Below are positions 1 to 5,684 of a stretch of DNA of 12,312 nucleotides, piece by piece. Position 1 is the stretch's first letter. Every line of letters begins with the position of its first letter. Made by a program: the position numbers and the translations under genes. The notes beneath the pieces are model-generated. The model did no database searches. It was given only the letters and a program-made list of their open reading frames with translations, and had not been told where the DNA came from. The DNA is from Actinomycetes bacterium (lineage in GTDB: Bacteria > Actinomycetota > Thermoleophilia > Gaiellales > Gaiellaceae), in assembly GCA_025350775.1 (NCBI GenBank), contig JANXXF010000299.1, positions 1 through 12,312 on the forward strand. The letters are read 5' to 3'.

Positions 1-1
1 C

Positions 2-355
2 GTCCTGCTCATCCACGTTCAGCCCGACGAGGGCGTGTCGCTGGCGTTCGCGGCGAAGGTGCCCGGGCAGGGGATGGCGCTGCGCACCGTGCACATGGAC
101 TTCCTCTACGGTGGCGCATTCCGCACGGGCCTGCCCGAGGCGTATGAGCGGCTGATCCTCGACTGCATGCTGGGCGAGGCGACGCTCTTCACCCGCGCCG
201 ACGAGGTCGCCGAGCAGTGGAAGCTCGTCGATGCGATCGTGGCGCCCTGGCAGCGCGACCGGCCCGGCTTTCCGAACTACCCCGCGGGCACCTGGGGCCC
301 CGCCGATGCCGACGAGCTGCTGCACCGCGACGGCCGCTCCTGGCGACGGCATTAG
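2..355 (+). CDS. zwf: Glucose-6-phosphate dehydrogenase, C-terminal part (5' truncated by window edge)
   Basis: This is the last 117 or so residues of glucose-6-phosphate dehydrogenase, the cytosolic enzyme that oxidises glucose 6-phosphate to 6-phosphogluconolactone with NADP+. The reading frame is open from base 2 and stops at TAG 353-355. The stretch IHVQPDEGVSLAFAAKVPG is the typical C-terminal beta-sheet segment of Zwf. It is followed by the conserved pattern YERLILDCMLGEATLFTRADEVAEQW, here split as YERLILDCMLGE and TLFTRADEVAEQW, and by the tail segment YPAGTWGPADADELL. The internal GTG at 35 is not the start. The catalytic and NADP-binding parts lie outside the window. opcA starts 13 bases downstream, which fits the usual actinobacterial zwf-opcA operon. 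Confidence 0.96.
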   Translation, partial: VLLIHVQPDEGVSLAFAAKVPGQGMALRTVHMDFLYGGAFRTGLPEAYERLILDCMLGEATLFTRADEVAEQWKLVDAIVAPWQRDRPGFPNYPAGTWGPADADELLHRDGRSWRRH

Positions 356-368
356 GGGCACGGCCGCA

Positions 369-1250
369 ATGGATCTTCTCGGCAGCGACTGGAGCGAGAG
401 CGACACCACCCTCTCGGCGGTGGCGCGGGCGCTGTCGCGGCTCCGCGTCGAGAGCGACGCCCGCGACAGCCAGCCGGCCCTGCGCACGAGCGTGATGACC
501 CACATCGCCTGGGTGCCGCCAGACTGGCTGGAGGTCGCTCTCACCACGCTCGACGGGCTCGCCGACCGGCACCCGTCGCGCACCATCCTGCTCGTCCCCG
601 ATCCGGACGCGGCCGCGAGCGGCATCGACGCCGAGCTGGCGCTGCGCCGCTTCGACGTCGCCGGCCTCTCACGCGACGTCGCCACCGAGGTCGTCCTGCT
701 GCGGCTCCGCGGTGAGCGCGCGATCGCGCCCGCCAGCATTGTCGCCCCCCTGCTCGTCTCCGACCTGCCGGTGTTCCTGCGCTGGCGCGGCGAGCCCCCG
801 TTCGGCGCCGACGAGCTCGACCAGCTCACGGGGCTCGCCGACCGGATGGTCGTCGACTCGGGCGAGTGGCGGAACGTGCCGCGCGCATTCGCGAAGCTCG
901 TCCCCGTCACCGAGCAGACGATCGTCAGCGATCTCGCGTGGCGGCGCACCGAGCCGTGGCGGCGCGTGCTGGCCGCCCTCTGGCCGGGGATCGACGAGAT
1001 CGGCGAGCTGCGCGTGCGCGGGCCGCGCCCCGAAGCGCACCTCCTCGCCGGGTGGCTGCGCGCGCGCCTCGAGCGTGAAGTCGTGCTCAGGCACGAGCAG
1101 GCGGACGGGCTCGAGGAGATCGCAGTGGACGGCGTGGCCGTTGTCGCGCCCATGGTGGAGCTGCGCACCCAGAGCGACGAGCTGTCGCGCGAGCTCGACG
1201 TGTTCGGACAGGACGCGATCTTCCGGCAGGCGCTCGGGTCGGTACGGTAG
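369..1250 (+). CDS. opcA: Glucose-6-phosphate dehydrogenase assembly protein OpcA
   Basis: This 293-residue protein belongs to the OpcA family, which accompanies Zwf in cyanobacteria and actinobacteria and is needed for full glucose-6-phosphate dehydrogenase activity. Family-like blocks visible are HPSRTILL (68-75), EVVLLRLRG (107-115), PLLVSDLPVFLRWRG (127-141), VVDS (161-164) and DLAWRRTEPWR (188-198). The length is close to the usual 300 or so. I chose ATG 369 because the protein then begins MDLLGSDWSES, the expected N-terminus. The frame stays open upstream to 231, but that part lies inside zwf. It follows zwf after 13 bases and is probably translated from the same mRNA. The lactonase gene pgl/devB, which often follows opcA, is not present downstream. 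Confidence 0.93.
   Translation: MDLLGSDWSESDTTLSAVARALSRLRVESDARDSQPALRTSVMTHIAWVPPDWLEVALTTLDGLADRHPSRTILLVPDPDAAASGIDAELALRRFDVAGLSRDVATEVVLLRLRGERAIAPASIVAPLLVSDLPVFLRWRGEPPFGADELDQLTGLADRMVVDSGEWRNVPRAFAKLVPVTEQTIVSDLAWRRTEPWRRVLAALWPGIDEIGELRVRGPRPEAHLLAGWLRARLEREVVLRHEQADGLEEIAVDGVAVVAPMVELRTQSDELSRELDVFGQDAIFRQALGSVR
1243..1248 (+). promoter_or_regulatory. Candidate -10 box TACGGT for the C-x12-C repeat protein
   Basis: TACGGT fits the actinobacterial TANNNT -10 pattern and lies 7 nt before GTG 1256, which would give a leaderless or nearly leaderless mRNA. Its last T is the first base of the opcA stop codon (TAG 1248-1250). The spacer AGGTGAG contains an AGG that could act as a weak ribosome binding site, so this is the least clear of the seven cases. 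I see no recognisable -35. Confidence 0.4.
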
Positions 1251-1255
1251 GTGAG

Positions 1256-2440
1256 GTGAGGGTCGTTGCCGCGATCGCTGCCGTTGTAGGCATCCTCGCG
1301 CTGGCCGGGCCGGCTGCCGCCGTCCCGCGAGCGCCGTTCACCGTCGCGCTCGGCGACACCGCCAGCATCTCGGGGACGCCGATCCGCTGCGTCGCCAGCG
1401 GCACCGCCACCGAGAGCGGCATCCTCTGCTCGCTCGCCGGCAAGGACGGCAAGGAGCCGGCCGGCAGCCTCGGCGTCGCGCTCTCGTCGCGCGGCGAGGC
1501 GATCGTCGTCAAGTTCGAGCCGAAGGGCAACAGGGCGGTGTGGCGTGTGAAGGCGGTGCGTGGCGCCTCACCCTCGCCCACGCCCTCGCCATCGACGCCG
1601 CCCCCGCTCGATCGCACCGTCCACGTCACGGACGTCGGCGGGAGCTGGAAGGTCACCGGTACCGACATCCTCTGCACGGTCGGCCGCGTCGGGCTCCAGC
1701 CCGGCCTGACCTGCAGCCGGGTCGACACGCACGGGCCGCGCAAGAACTCCAACAGCATCGCCATGACACCGCAGCGCGTCGGCATCTATCGCTTCGACGG
1801 CAGCCGGCACGCGAAGATGCGCGTCGAGGAGCCGCAGCCGGCGCGGGCCACGACGGCGCGACGGCCGGCCGCTCACCGTGCCGCTGCCTCCCAGCACGCC
1901 GTCGTGGCCCAGCGCACCCGCGCCGCCGCCGCCCCGTCCGTAATCGAGATCGGCATCGGCGACACGCTGCGGATCGCGGGCTCGCGCGTCACCTGTGCGG
2001 TCACGGCCAACGGCGCCAAGACCGGCATCCTCTGCCTGCTGCTCGCGACCTCCGTTGCGCCGCTGCCAGGAAGCTACGCGGTCGGTCTCGCCGAGGACGG
2101 CGAGGCGATCCTCGTCGGCTACGACAGGCGCGGCCAGGGCGCGCTCGTCACCCGTTTCACGCAGGCGCGTGCTCGCGACGCCGGTGCCTCCCGCACGGCC
2201 CGCATCATCGGCGCGCGGCTCGGCGGCGTGTACCGGGTGCGCGGCACCGACATCGTCTGCGCCGTCGCCACGACTGCGCGCCCGGCCGGCGTCACCTGCT
2301 TCATGGCGGGCCCCGGCGGCCGCGTCATCGGCTCCGCCGGCATCGCGATTAGCGACGGCGTCGTCGCGCGCATCTTCCGGGTGACGTCGCGCACGAAGGT
2401 TCGCTCTCTGGTCGAGAAGCTGCAGCCGGCCGCCCGGTAG
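1256..2440 (+). CDS. Secreted protein with four C-x12-C repeats (no known function)
   Basis: I do not recognise a named family for this 394-residue protein. The N-terminus (residues 1-22, hydrophobic, ending PAAA before VP) is a Sec-type signal peptide. The mature part holds four repeats of roughly 70-75 residues, near 28-101, 121-193, 229-304 and 317-391. Each has one cysteine pair separated by exactly 12 residues: C45/C58, C140/C153, C247/C260 and C335/C348. These are the only cysteines. Repeats 1 and 3 share a GDT..I.G....C.....G....GILC pattern. Repeats 2 and 4 share GG...V.GTDI.C.V........G.TC, so the order is A-B-A-B. A Pro/Ser linker (104-117) joins repeats 1 and 2, and an Ala/Arg/His-rich linker (about 195-227) joins repeats 2 and 3. 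I infer an extracytoplasmic beta-rich protein with one disulfide per repeat. GTG 1256 is chosen because it opens the signal peptide. Confidence 0.85.
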   Translation: MRVVAAIAAVVGILALAGPAAAVPRAPFTVALGDTASISGTPIRCVASGTATESGILCSLAGKDGKEPAGSLGVALSSRGEAIVVKFEPKGNRAVWRVKAVRGASPSPTPSPSTPPPLDRTVHVTDVGGSWKVTGTDILCTVGRVGLQPGLTCSRVDTHGPRKNSNSIAMTPQRVGIYRFDGSRHAKMRVEEPQPARATTARRPAAHRAAASQHAVVAQRTRAAAAPSVIEIGIGDTLRIAGSRVTCAVTANGAKTGILCLLLATSVAPLPGSYAVGLAEDGEAILVGYDRRGQGALVTRFTQARARDAGASRTARIIGARLGGVYRVRGTDIVCAVATTARPAGVTCFMAGPGGRVIGSAGIAISDGVVARIFRVTSRTKVRSLVEKLQPAAR

Positions 2441-2443
2441 GGT
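2438..2443 (+). promoter_or_regulatory. Candidate -10 box TAGGGT for the CitE-like gene
   Basis: TAGGGT matches TANNNT and lies 7 nt before ATG 2451. Its first three bases are the stop codon of the preceding gene. The spacer CTGCGCC has no Shine-Dalgarno character, which points to a leaderless transcript. I see no clear -35. Confidence 0.5.
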
Positions 2444-2450
2444 CTGCGCC

Positions 2451-3368
2451 ATGACACCGCCGCGCCTCCGCCGCTCGATCCTCGCCGTTCCCGGCTCATC
2501 CTGGAAGATGCTCGAGAAGGCCGCGGGCCTCCCCGCCGACACCGTCTTCATCGACCTCGAGGACGCGGTGTCGCCACTCGAGCGCACCGACGAGACCCGG
2601 CAGCAGGTCGTGCGCGCTCTCACCGAGCTCGACTGGCGGGCCGCGACCCGCGAAGTGCGCGTCAACGACGTCACGACGCACTGGTGCCGCCGCGACATCG
2701 AGCTCATCGTCGCGGGCGCGCGCGAGCAGCTGCACGGCCTCGTTCTGCCCAAGGTCGAGGACGCGAGCCACGTGCATTTCGTCCACCACCTGCTGAACCA
2801 GCTCGAGGCCGAGCACGGCATCACGCAGCGCGTGTGCATCGAGGCGCAGATCGAGACCGCCCGCGGCATGGTCAACGTCGAGCAGATCGCGCAGGCCTCG
2901 GACCGCGTCGAGACGATCGTCTTCGGGCCGGGCGACTACACCGCGTCGCTCGGCATCGTCCAGCTCTCGGTGGGCGCGATCGACCCGCTGTACCCCGGCG
3001 ACCAGTGGCATTACGCACTGTCTCGCATCCTCACCACGGCCCGCGCCTTCGGCAAGCAGGCGATCGACGGGCCGTACACGCAGATCAAGGATCTCGACGG
3101 CTTCCGCGAGGTGGCGACGCGCTCGCAGCGGCTCGGCTTCGACGGCAAGTGGGCCGTCCACCCGGATCAGATCGCGATCCTCAACGAGGTCTACTCGCCG
3201 TCGCGCGAGCAGTTCGAGCAGGCGCTCGCGCTGGTCGAGGCCTATCGCGTGGCGACCCACGGCGACGCGCGCCTGGGCGCCGTGGTGCACGATGGCGAGA
3301 TGATCGACGAGGCGTCGCGCAAGATGGCGCTGGCGATCGTCGAGCGCGGGCGGGCCGCGGGGCTGTGA
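2451..3368 (+). CDS. CitE/HpcH-type acyl-CoA lyase, L-malyl-CoA (beta-methylmalyl-CoA) lyase-like
   Basis: This 305-residue TIM-barrel protein belongs to the HpcH/HpaI aldolase/citrate lyase beta family. Members cleave or form a C-C bond in 3-hydroxyacyl-CoA thioesters, for example malyl-CoA to glyoxylate and acetyl-CoA. Family motifs seen are RRSILAVPGSS (7-17), FIDLEDAV (33-40), REVRVND (67-73), LVLPKVED (97-104), AQIETARGM (132-140), FGPGDYTASLG (158-168), DGPY (206-209) and GFDGKWAVHPDQ (229-240). E135 and D162 are the expected Mg2+ ligands, R70 a CoA/substrate residue, and DGEMIDE (281-287) lies in the C-terminal lid region. The FGPGDY.ASLG and GKWAVHP blocks resemble malyl-CoA/citramalyl-CoA lyases more than citrate lyase beta subunits, and there are no citDF genes beside it. 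The exact substrate cannot be read from the sequence. Confidence 0.88.
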   Translation: MTPPRLRRSILAVPGSSWKMLEKAAGLPADTVFIDLEDAVSPLERTDETRQQVVRALTELDWRAATREVRVNDVTTHWCRRDIELIVAGAREQLHGLVLPKVEDASHVHFVHHLLNQLEAEHGITQRVCIEAQIETARGMVNVEQIAQASDRVETIVFGPGDYTASLGIVQLSVGAIDPLYPGDQWHYALSRILTTARAFGKQAIDGPYTQIKDLDGFREVATRSQRLGFDGKWAVHPDQIAILNEVYSPSREQFEQALALVEAYRVATHGDARLGAVVHDGEMIDEASRKMALAIVERGRAAGL

Positions 3369-3393
3369 AGCGGCGCGAAGACGACACAGTCCT

Positions 3394-3412
3394 GTAGTAC
3401 ATATCGTGGTAC
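3394..3412 (+). promoter_or_regulatory. Imperfect dyad, candidate operator of the mazEF-like pair
   Basis: The 19-bp element has the form GTAnnACnnnnnGTnnTAC, with 5 of 9 base pairs symmetric. It is AT-richer than its surroundings and overlaps the first three bases of the candidate -10 box at 3410-3415. Antitoxins with ribbon-helix-helix or MazE DNA-binding folds usually repress their own operon by binding such dyads. The operator role is inferred from position. Confidence 0.35.
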
Positions 3413-3415
3413 GGT
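3410..3415 (+). promoter_or_regulatory. Candidate -10 box TACGGT for the mazEF-like pair
   Basis: TACGGT lies exactly 6 nt before ATG 3422 (spacer GCGGGG), the same arrangement as at 4031 and 11585. The GGGG could also act as a very close ribosome binding site. An alternative -10 is TACATA at 3398-3403. Confidence 0.45.
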
Positions 3416-3421
3416 GCGGGG

Positions 3422-3676
3422 ATGGCGCGCACGGTCCAGGCCCGGCTCGACGACCGTTCCGAGGACGATCTCGCTCTGCTGCGCAACGAGGGCCGCACCG
3501 ACTCCGAAGCCATCCGGCTCGCGCTGCACGAGGCCGCGGAGCGTCGCCGCCGACGGAGCTCCGTCCGGCTCGAGGCCGAGGCCGCAGCCGCCGATCCCGC
3601 GGACCTCGCCGAAGCCCTGCGGATACGAATGGAGCTGGACGAGATCGCGGTCATCTGGGGCGGGGCGGAGGAGTAG
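3422..3676 (+). CDS. MazE-like/ribbon-helix-helix antitoxin
   Basis: This small 84-residue protein is the probable antitoxin of a type II toxin-antitoxin pair. The N-terminal segment ARTVQARLDDRSEDDLALL looks like a ribbon-helix-helix strand and first helix, followed by SEAIRLALHEAAERRRRR, a second helix with a basic end. The C-terminal half is acidic (ADPADLAEALRIRMELDEIAV), as expected for a tail that wraps around and blocks the toxin. The identification rests largely on the gene that follows, a MazF-type toxin whose GTG start shares the G of this gene's TAG stop. ATG 3422 follows a TACGGT -10 box by 6 nt. Confidence 0.8.
   Translation: MARTVQARLDDRSEDDLALLRNEGRTDSEAIRLALHEAAERRRRRSSVRLEAEAAAADPADLAEALRIRMELDEIAVIWGGAEE
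3667..3673 (+). promoter_or_regulatory. Ribosome binding site deciding the MazF GTG start
   Basis: The purine-rich GGAGGAG lies inside the last antitoxin codons and ends 2 nt before GTG 3676; its GGAG core is 5 nt from the start. It supports GTG 3676 as the toxin start and coupled translation. Confidence 0.55.
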
Positions 3677-3993
3677 TGGTTCGTGGTGAGATCTTCCGCC
3701 TGCGCAGCCTGAAGGAGGCGCGTGGCGCGAAACAGCGTGGCGCCCGCTTCGGCGTCGTCGTCCAGTCGGACGAACTGCTCGCCCTCTCCACCGTGCTCGT
3801 CGCGCCGACCTCGACCTCGGCGCCGCCGCGCTTGTTCCGGCCAGCGATCGAGCTCGCAGGCACGACCACGCGCGTCCTCGTCGAGCAGACCAGCGCCGTG
3901 AGCGTGGGCCGGCTCGGAGCCTCGGCAGGCCGTCTCAACGCCACCGAGCTGCGGGCGGTCGACGAGGCGCTCGCGCTCGTCCTCGGCCTCTGA
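3676..3993 (+). CDS. MazF/PemK-family endoribonuclease toxin
   Basis: This 105-residue protein is a MazF/PemK-type toxin, an mRNA interferase that cuts RNA at short specific sequences and is neutralised by its antitoxin. Typical features are the opening GEIFRLR (4-10, family form GEI/GDI), the strand RGARFGVVVQSDELL (21-35, the position of the usual RPVVVV strand), VLVAPTST (40-47) and VLVEQTSAVSVGRL (67-80, family form v..dQ....d..RL). RFG replaces the common RPV, as in many actinobacterial members. GTG 3676 overlaps the antitoxin stop (TAGTG), and GGAGGAG just upstream serves as ribosome binding site, so the two genes are translationally coupled. The frame is open upstream to 3406, but that part overlaps the antitoxin and lacks family character. 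Confidence 0.86.
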   Translation: MVRGEIFRLRSLKEARGAKQRGARFGVVVQSDELLALSTVLVAPTSTSAPPRLFRPAIELAGTTTRVLVEQTSAVSVGRLGASAGRLNATELRAVDEALALVLGL

Positions 3994-4030
3994 CCCGGCC
4001 GCGCTCCCTCGCCACCTGACTCGCCCCTGT

Positions 4031-4036
4031 TATCGT
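4031..4036 (+). promoter_or_regulatory. Candidate -10 box TATCGT for the racemase-family gene
   Basis: TATCGT lies exactly 6 nt before ATG 4043, and the spacer CGCTCC has no Shine-Dalgarno character. This fits a leaderless transcript starting at or very near the ATG. It lies in the 49-nt gap (3994-4042) after the toxin gene. I see no good -35. Confidence 0.55.
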
Positions 4037-4042
4037 CGCTCC

Positions 4043-4876
4043 ATGCCCAGGCTCGCGATCATCACGTCCGGCTCCGAGGAGCGCCCCCTGCTCCGCGCCC
4101 CGGAAGGCTCCGACGTCGAGGTGGTGCGCATTCCGATGCGCGTCCCGGGCTTCGCGCGCAACCCGTACGACCGCTTCTTCGTCGCGCTCGGCCACATCGA
4201 CGCTGCCGAGCGCGCCGTCGCCGACGGCTGCGACGCGATCTTCATCGATACCTTCGCCGACTACGGCATGGCCGAGATCCGCGCCGCCGTGCCCGTGCCC
4301 GTGATCGGCGCCGGCGAGTCGGGCATCGTCGCCGCATCGGCCAACGGCACGCGCGACTTTTCGATCGTCACCGTCTGGCCACTCTCAATGAACTACCTCT
4401 ACAAGGAGCGGCTCGACAACTCGCCCGGCGGGAATCGCTGCCTGCGCGTCGAGCACGTGCTGCCCGAGGCCGAGCTGCAGAAGGCGGGCACCGACGCGTT
4501 CGTGAAGAGCCGCATGGAGCGGCACGAGAGCGACATCATCGACCTGCTTGCCGCGCGCGTGCAGCAGGTCGCGGACGAGTCGGGCGTCGGCACGATCCTG
4601 CTCGGCTGCACCTGCATGGCGCCCGTCGGGCCGGCCATCCAGGAGCGCGTCAACGTCGAGGTGATCGAGGGCACGCGCAACGGGCTTGCGGTCGCGTTCG
4701 CGACGCTCGCGACGCCGCGGCTGGGCGAGTTCAACGTCAGCACGCGCCGCGGCACGGTGCCGTTCATCGTCGACGCGTGGCTCCAGCACGGCGTCGTGCC
4801 GGAGTTCCACCCCGACGAGTGCGAACTGTGCGTCTCGCTCGCGTCGGACGAGGAGATCGCCGCCTCGATCGCGTAG
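4043..4876 (+). CDS. Asp/Glu/hydantoin racemase-superfamily protein lacking the first catalytic cysteine
   Basis: This 277-residue enzyme belongs to the Asp/Glu/hydantoin racemase superfamily, cytosolic enzymes that normally use two facing cysteines to exchange a proton at an alpha carbon. The second-half motif is intact: TILLGCTCMAPVG (184-196) with C189 as the expected catalytic cysteine. In the first-half motif, GCDAIFIDTFADYGMAEIR (62-80), the place where hydantoin racemases have Cys (ACFGDPG) holds T70. The PVIGAGESG block (86-94) and IEGTRNGLA (208-216) are conserved. A one-cysteine active site is known from arylmalonate decarboxylase, so racemase activity should not be assumed. C191 lies next to the active site. 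The tail DECELCVS (258-265) adds two more cysteines. The gene stands alone with its own probable leaderless promoter. Confidence 0.83.
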   Translation: MPRLAIITSGSEERPLLRAPEGSDVEVVRIPMRVPGFARNPYDRFFVALGHIDAAERAVADGCDAIFIDTFADYGMAEIRAAVPVPVIGAGESGIVAASANGTRDFSIVTVWPLSMNYLYKERLDNSPGGNRCLRVEHVLPEAELQKAGTDAFVKSRMERHESDIIDLLAARVQQVADESGVGTILLGCTCMAPVGPAIQERVNVEVIEGTRNGLAVAFATLATPRLGEFNVSTRRGTVPFIVDAWLQHGVVPEFHPDECELCVSLASDEEIAASIA

Positions 4877-4921
4877 GGGGCGCGCGGCGGGGCGCGGCGG
4901 GGCGGGGCGCGGCGGGGCGGG
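4876..4921. repeat. G/C-only tract with repeated GGGG runs between convergent genes
   Basis: The 46 bases starting at the last base of the racemase-family stop codon contain only G and C and repeat the unit GGGGCGCGGC imperfectly. On the + strand there are G runs at 4876-4880, 4889-4892, 4899-4902, 4904-4907, 4914-4917 and 4919-4921, separated by 8, 6, 1, 6 and 1 bases. This can form a G-quadruplex. It sits between two convergent genes, where transcription from both sides must end. Confidence 0.7.
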
Positions 4922-4939
4922 CTGCCTGCGTGGACGTTG

Positions 4940-4970
4940 GCGCGCGGCGGGAGGTCAGCCCGCGGCGCGC
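4940..4970. terminator. GC-rich hairpin at the 3' end of the SRPBCC gene (weak terminator candidate)
   Basis: GCGCGGCGGG is followed after a short loop by CCCGCGGCGCGC, which can pair with small bulges around the stop codon at 4955-4957. There is no T tract on either side, so a role in termination is only suggested by its place between convergent genes. Confidence 0.25.
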
Positions 4971-5419
4971 GCGTCGAGCTGCTGCTTCAACCCGGCCAGG
5001 GCCTTGTCGCCGAGGCTGCGCATGAAGCCGCCGAGGAATGGCTCGGCGAGGCGGCGCGCGGCGCGCAAGCGCAGGTCGACGTCGTAGGTGACACGGGTGC
5101 CGCGGACGGTGCCGGACCCGGCAGCGGTGCCGGCCGGCGCGAACGTCACCTCGTCGCGGGAGGTCGCCTGCTCACCGACGCCCTCGATCACGACGCGGCG
5201 GGGCGGCTCGAACGCGGTGATCGTGTAGCGGAACTCCTGCGCCTTGCCGCCCACGTCCGCGACGATATGGAAGGCGCTGCCAACACCAAGCGGCCCCTCT
5301 TCCAGCCGGCGCGACTCGCGCAGGCCGGGGTCCCACTCGGCGGCCCTTCCGAAATCGGCGACGTACGCGAAGGCGTCGTCGAGCGGCGCGGCCACGTCGA
5401 TCGTCTTGCGGTAGCGCAT
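4955..5419 (-). CDS. SRPBCC-family (START-like/polyketide cyclase) protein
   Basis: This 154-residue protein has the SRPBCC helix-grip fold signature: RYRKTIDVAAPLDDAFAYVADFGRAAEWDPG (residues 2-32; first strand, helix pair and the W-DP turn), a middle beta part with GVGSAFHIVADVGG and FRYTITAFEPPRRVVIEGVG, and a long C-terminal amphipathic helix LGDKALAGLKQQLDAR. Such proteins form a hydrophobic pocket for a small ligand or act as cyclases, hydrolase-like proteins or lipid binders. No substrate can be read from the sequence. ATG 5419 begins at the expected first strand and is preceded by a TACCAT -10 box. It ends in convergence with the racemase-family gene, and hicB lies 49 nt upstream on the same strand. 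Confidence 0.85.
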   Translation of the reverse strand: MRYRKTIDVAAPLDDAFAYVADFGRAAEWDPGLRESRRLEEGPLGVGSAFHIVADVGGKAQEFRYTITAFEPPRRVVIEGVGEQATSRDEVTFAPAGTAAGSGTVRGTRVTYDVDLRLRAARRLAEPFLGGFMRSLGDKALAGLKQQLDARAAG

Positions 5420-5426
5420 ACCGGCG

Positions 5427-5432
5427 ATGGTA
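5427..5432 (-). promoter_or_regulatory. Candidate -10 box TACCAT for the SRPBCC gene
   Basis: Read on the - strand, TACCAT lies 7 nt before ATG 5419, and the spacer CGCCGGT is not a ribosome binding site. It is directly preceded by the palindrome at 5433-5442. Confidence 0.5.
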
Positions 5433-5442
5433 CGTTCGAACG
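5433..5442. promoter_or_regulatory. Perfect 10-bp palindrome CGTTCGAACG abutting the SRPBCC -10 box
   Basis: CGTTCGAACG is its own reverse complement and touches the candidate -10 box, so a bound dimeric regulator would block or position RNA polymerase. The regulatory role is inferred from position only. Confidence 0.35.
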
Positions 5443-5468
5443 CGGGGGTCGTGCGTGCCTGGCGGTCG

Positions 5469-5684
5469 TTACCGCGTGTAGATCGCGGGCCGGTAGCGCG
5501 GCTCCGGGATCGGCCTGCCGGCAGCTGCGGCGGATGCGAGCCAGGCCGCCTTCGCCTTCTGAACCTCGGCGAGCGCCGCCTCGGCTGTTACCCCGAAGGC
5601 AGAGCACGAGTCGAGGTCGGGGATGTCGGCGATGAAGCTGGCGTCTTCATTGCTGTAGAAGACGTTGATGTGGTAGTCGCTCAA
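5469..5684 (-). CDS. hicB: HicB-family antitoxin
   Basis: This 71-residue protein is a short HicB antitoxin of the single-domain type. It contains YHINVFYSNEDASFIADIPDL (4-24, the HicB partial RNase H-fold strand pair), SCSAFGVTAEAALAEVQKAKAAW (26-48, the following helix) and the tail RPIPEPRYRP (57-66), which is typical of this subfamily. The start is TTG 5684, overlapping the upstream stop (TTGA), which gives MSDYHINVF, the usual N-terminus. A longer open frame reaches 6209 but runs through other genes. Its partner hicA upstream has lost its central part (see 5681-5797), so this looks like an orphan antitoxin, perhaps kept for DNA binding or protection against other HicA toxins. Confidence 0.87.
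   Translation of the reverse strand: MSDYHINVFYSNEDASFIADIPDLDSCSAFGVTAEAALAEVQKAKAAWLASAAAAGRPIPEPRYRPAIYTR

Noticed and set aside
1568..2875. 435-codon open frame on the - strand across the repeat protein and CitE-like genes
   Set aside because: It lies antisense to two well supported genes and has an Arg/Asp/Gly-rich shadow composition.
3406..3993. 195-codon reading of the MazF frame from 3406
   Set aside because: The first 90 codons overlap the antitoxin in another frame and look like shadow sequence; GTG 3676 with GGAGGAG gives the family N-terminus.
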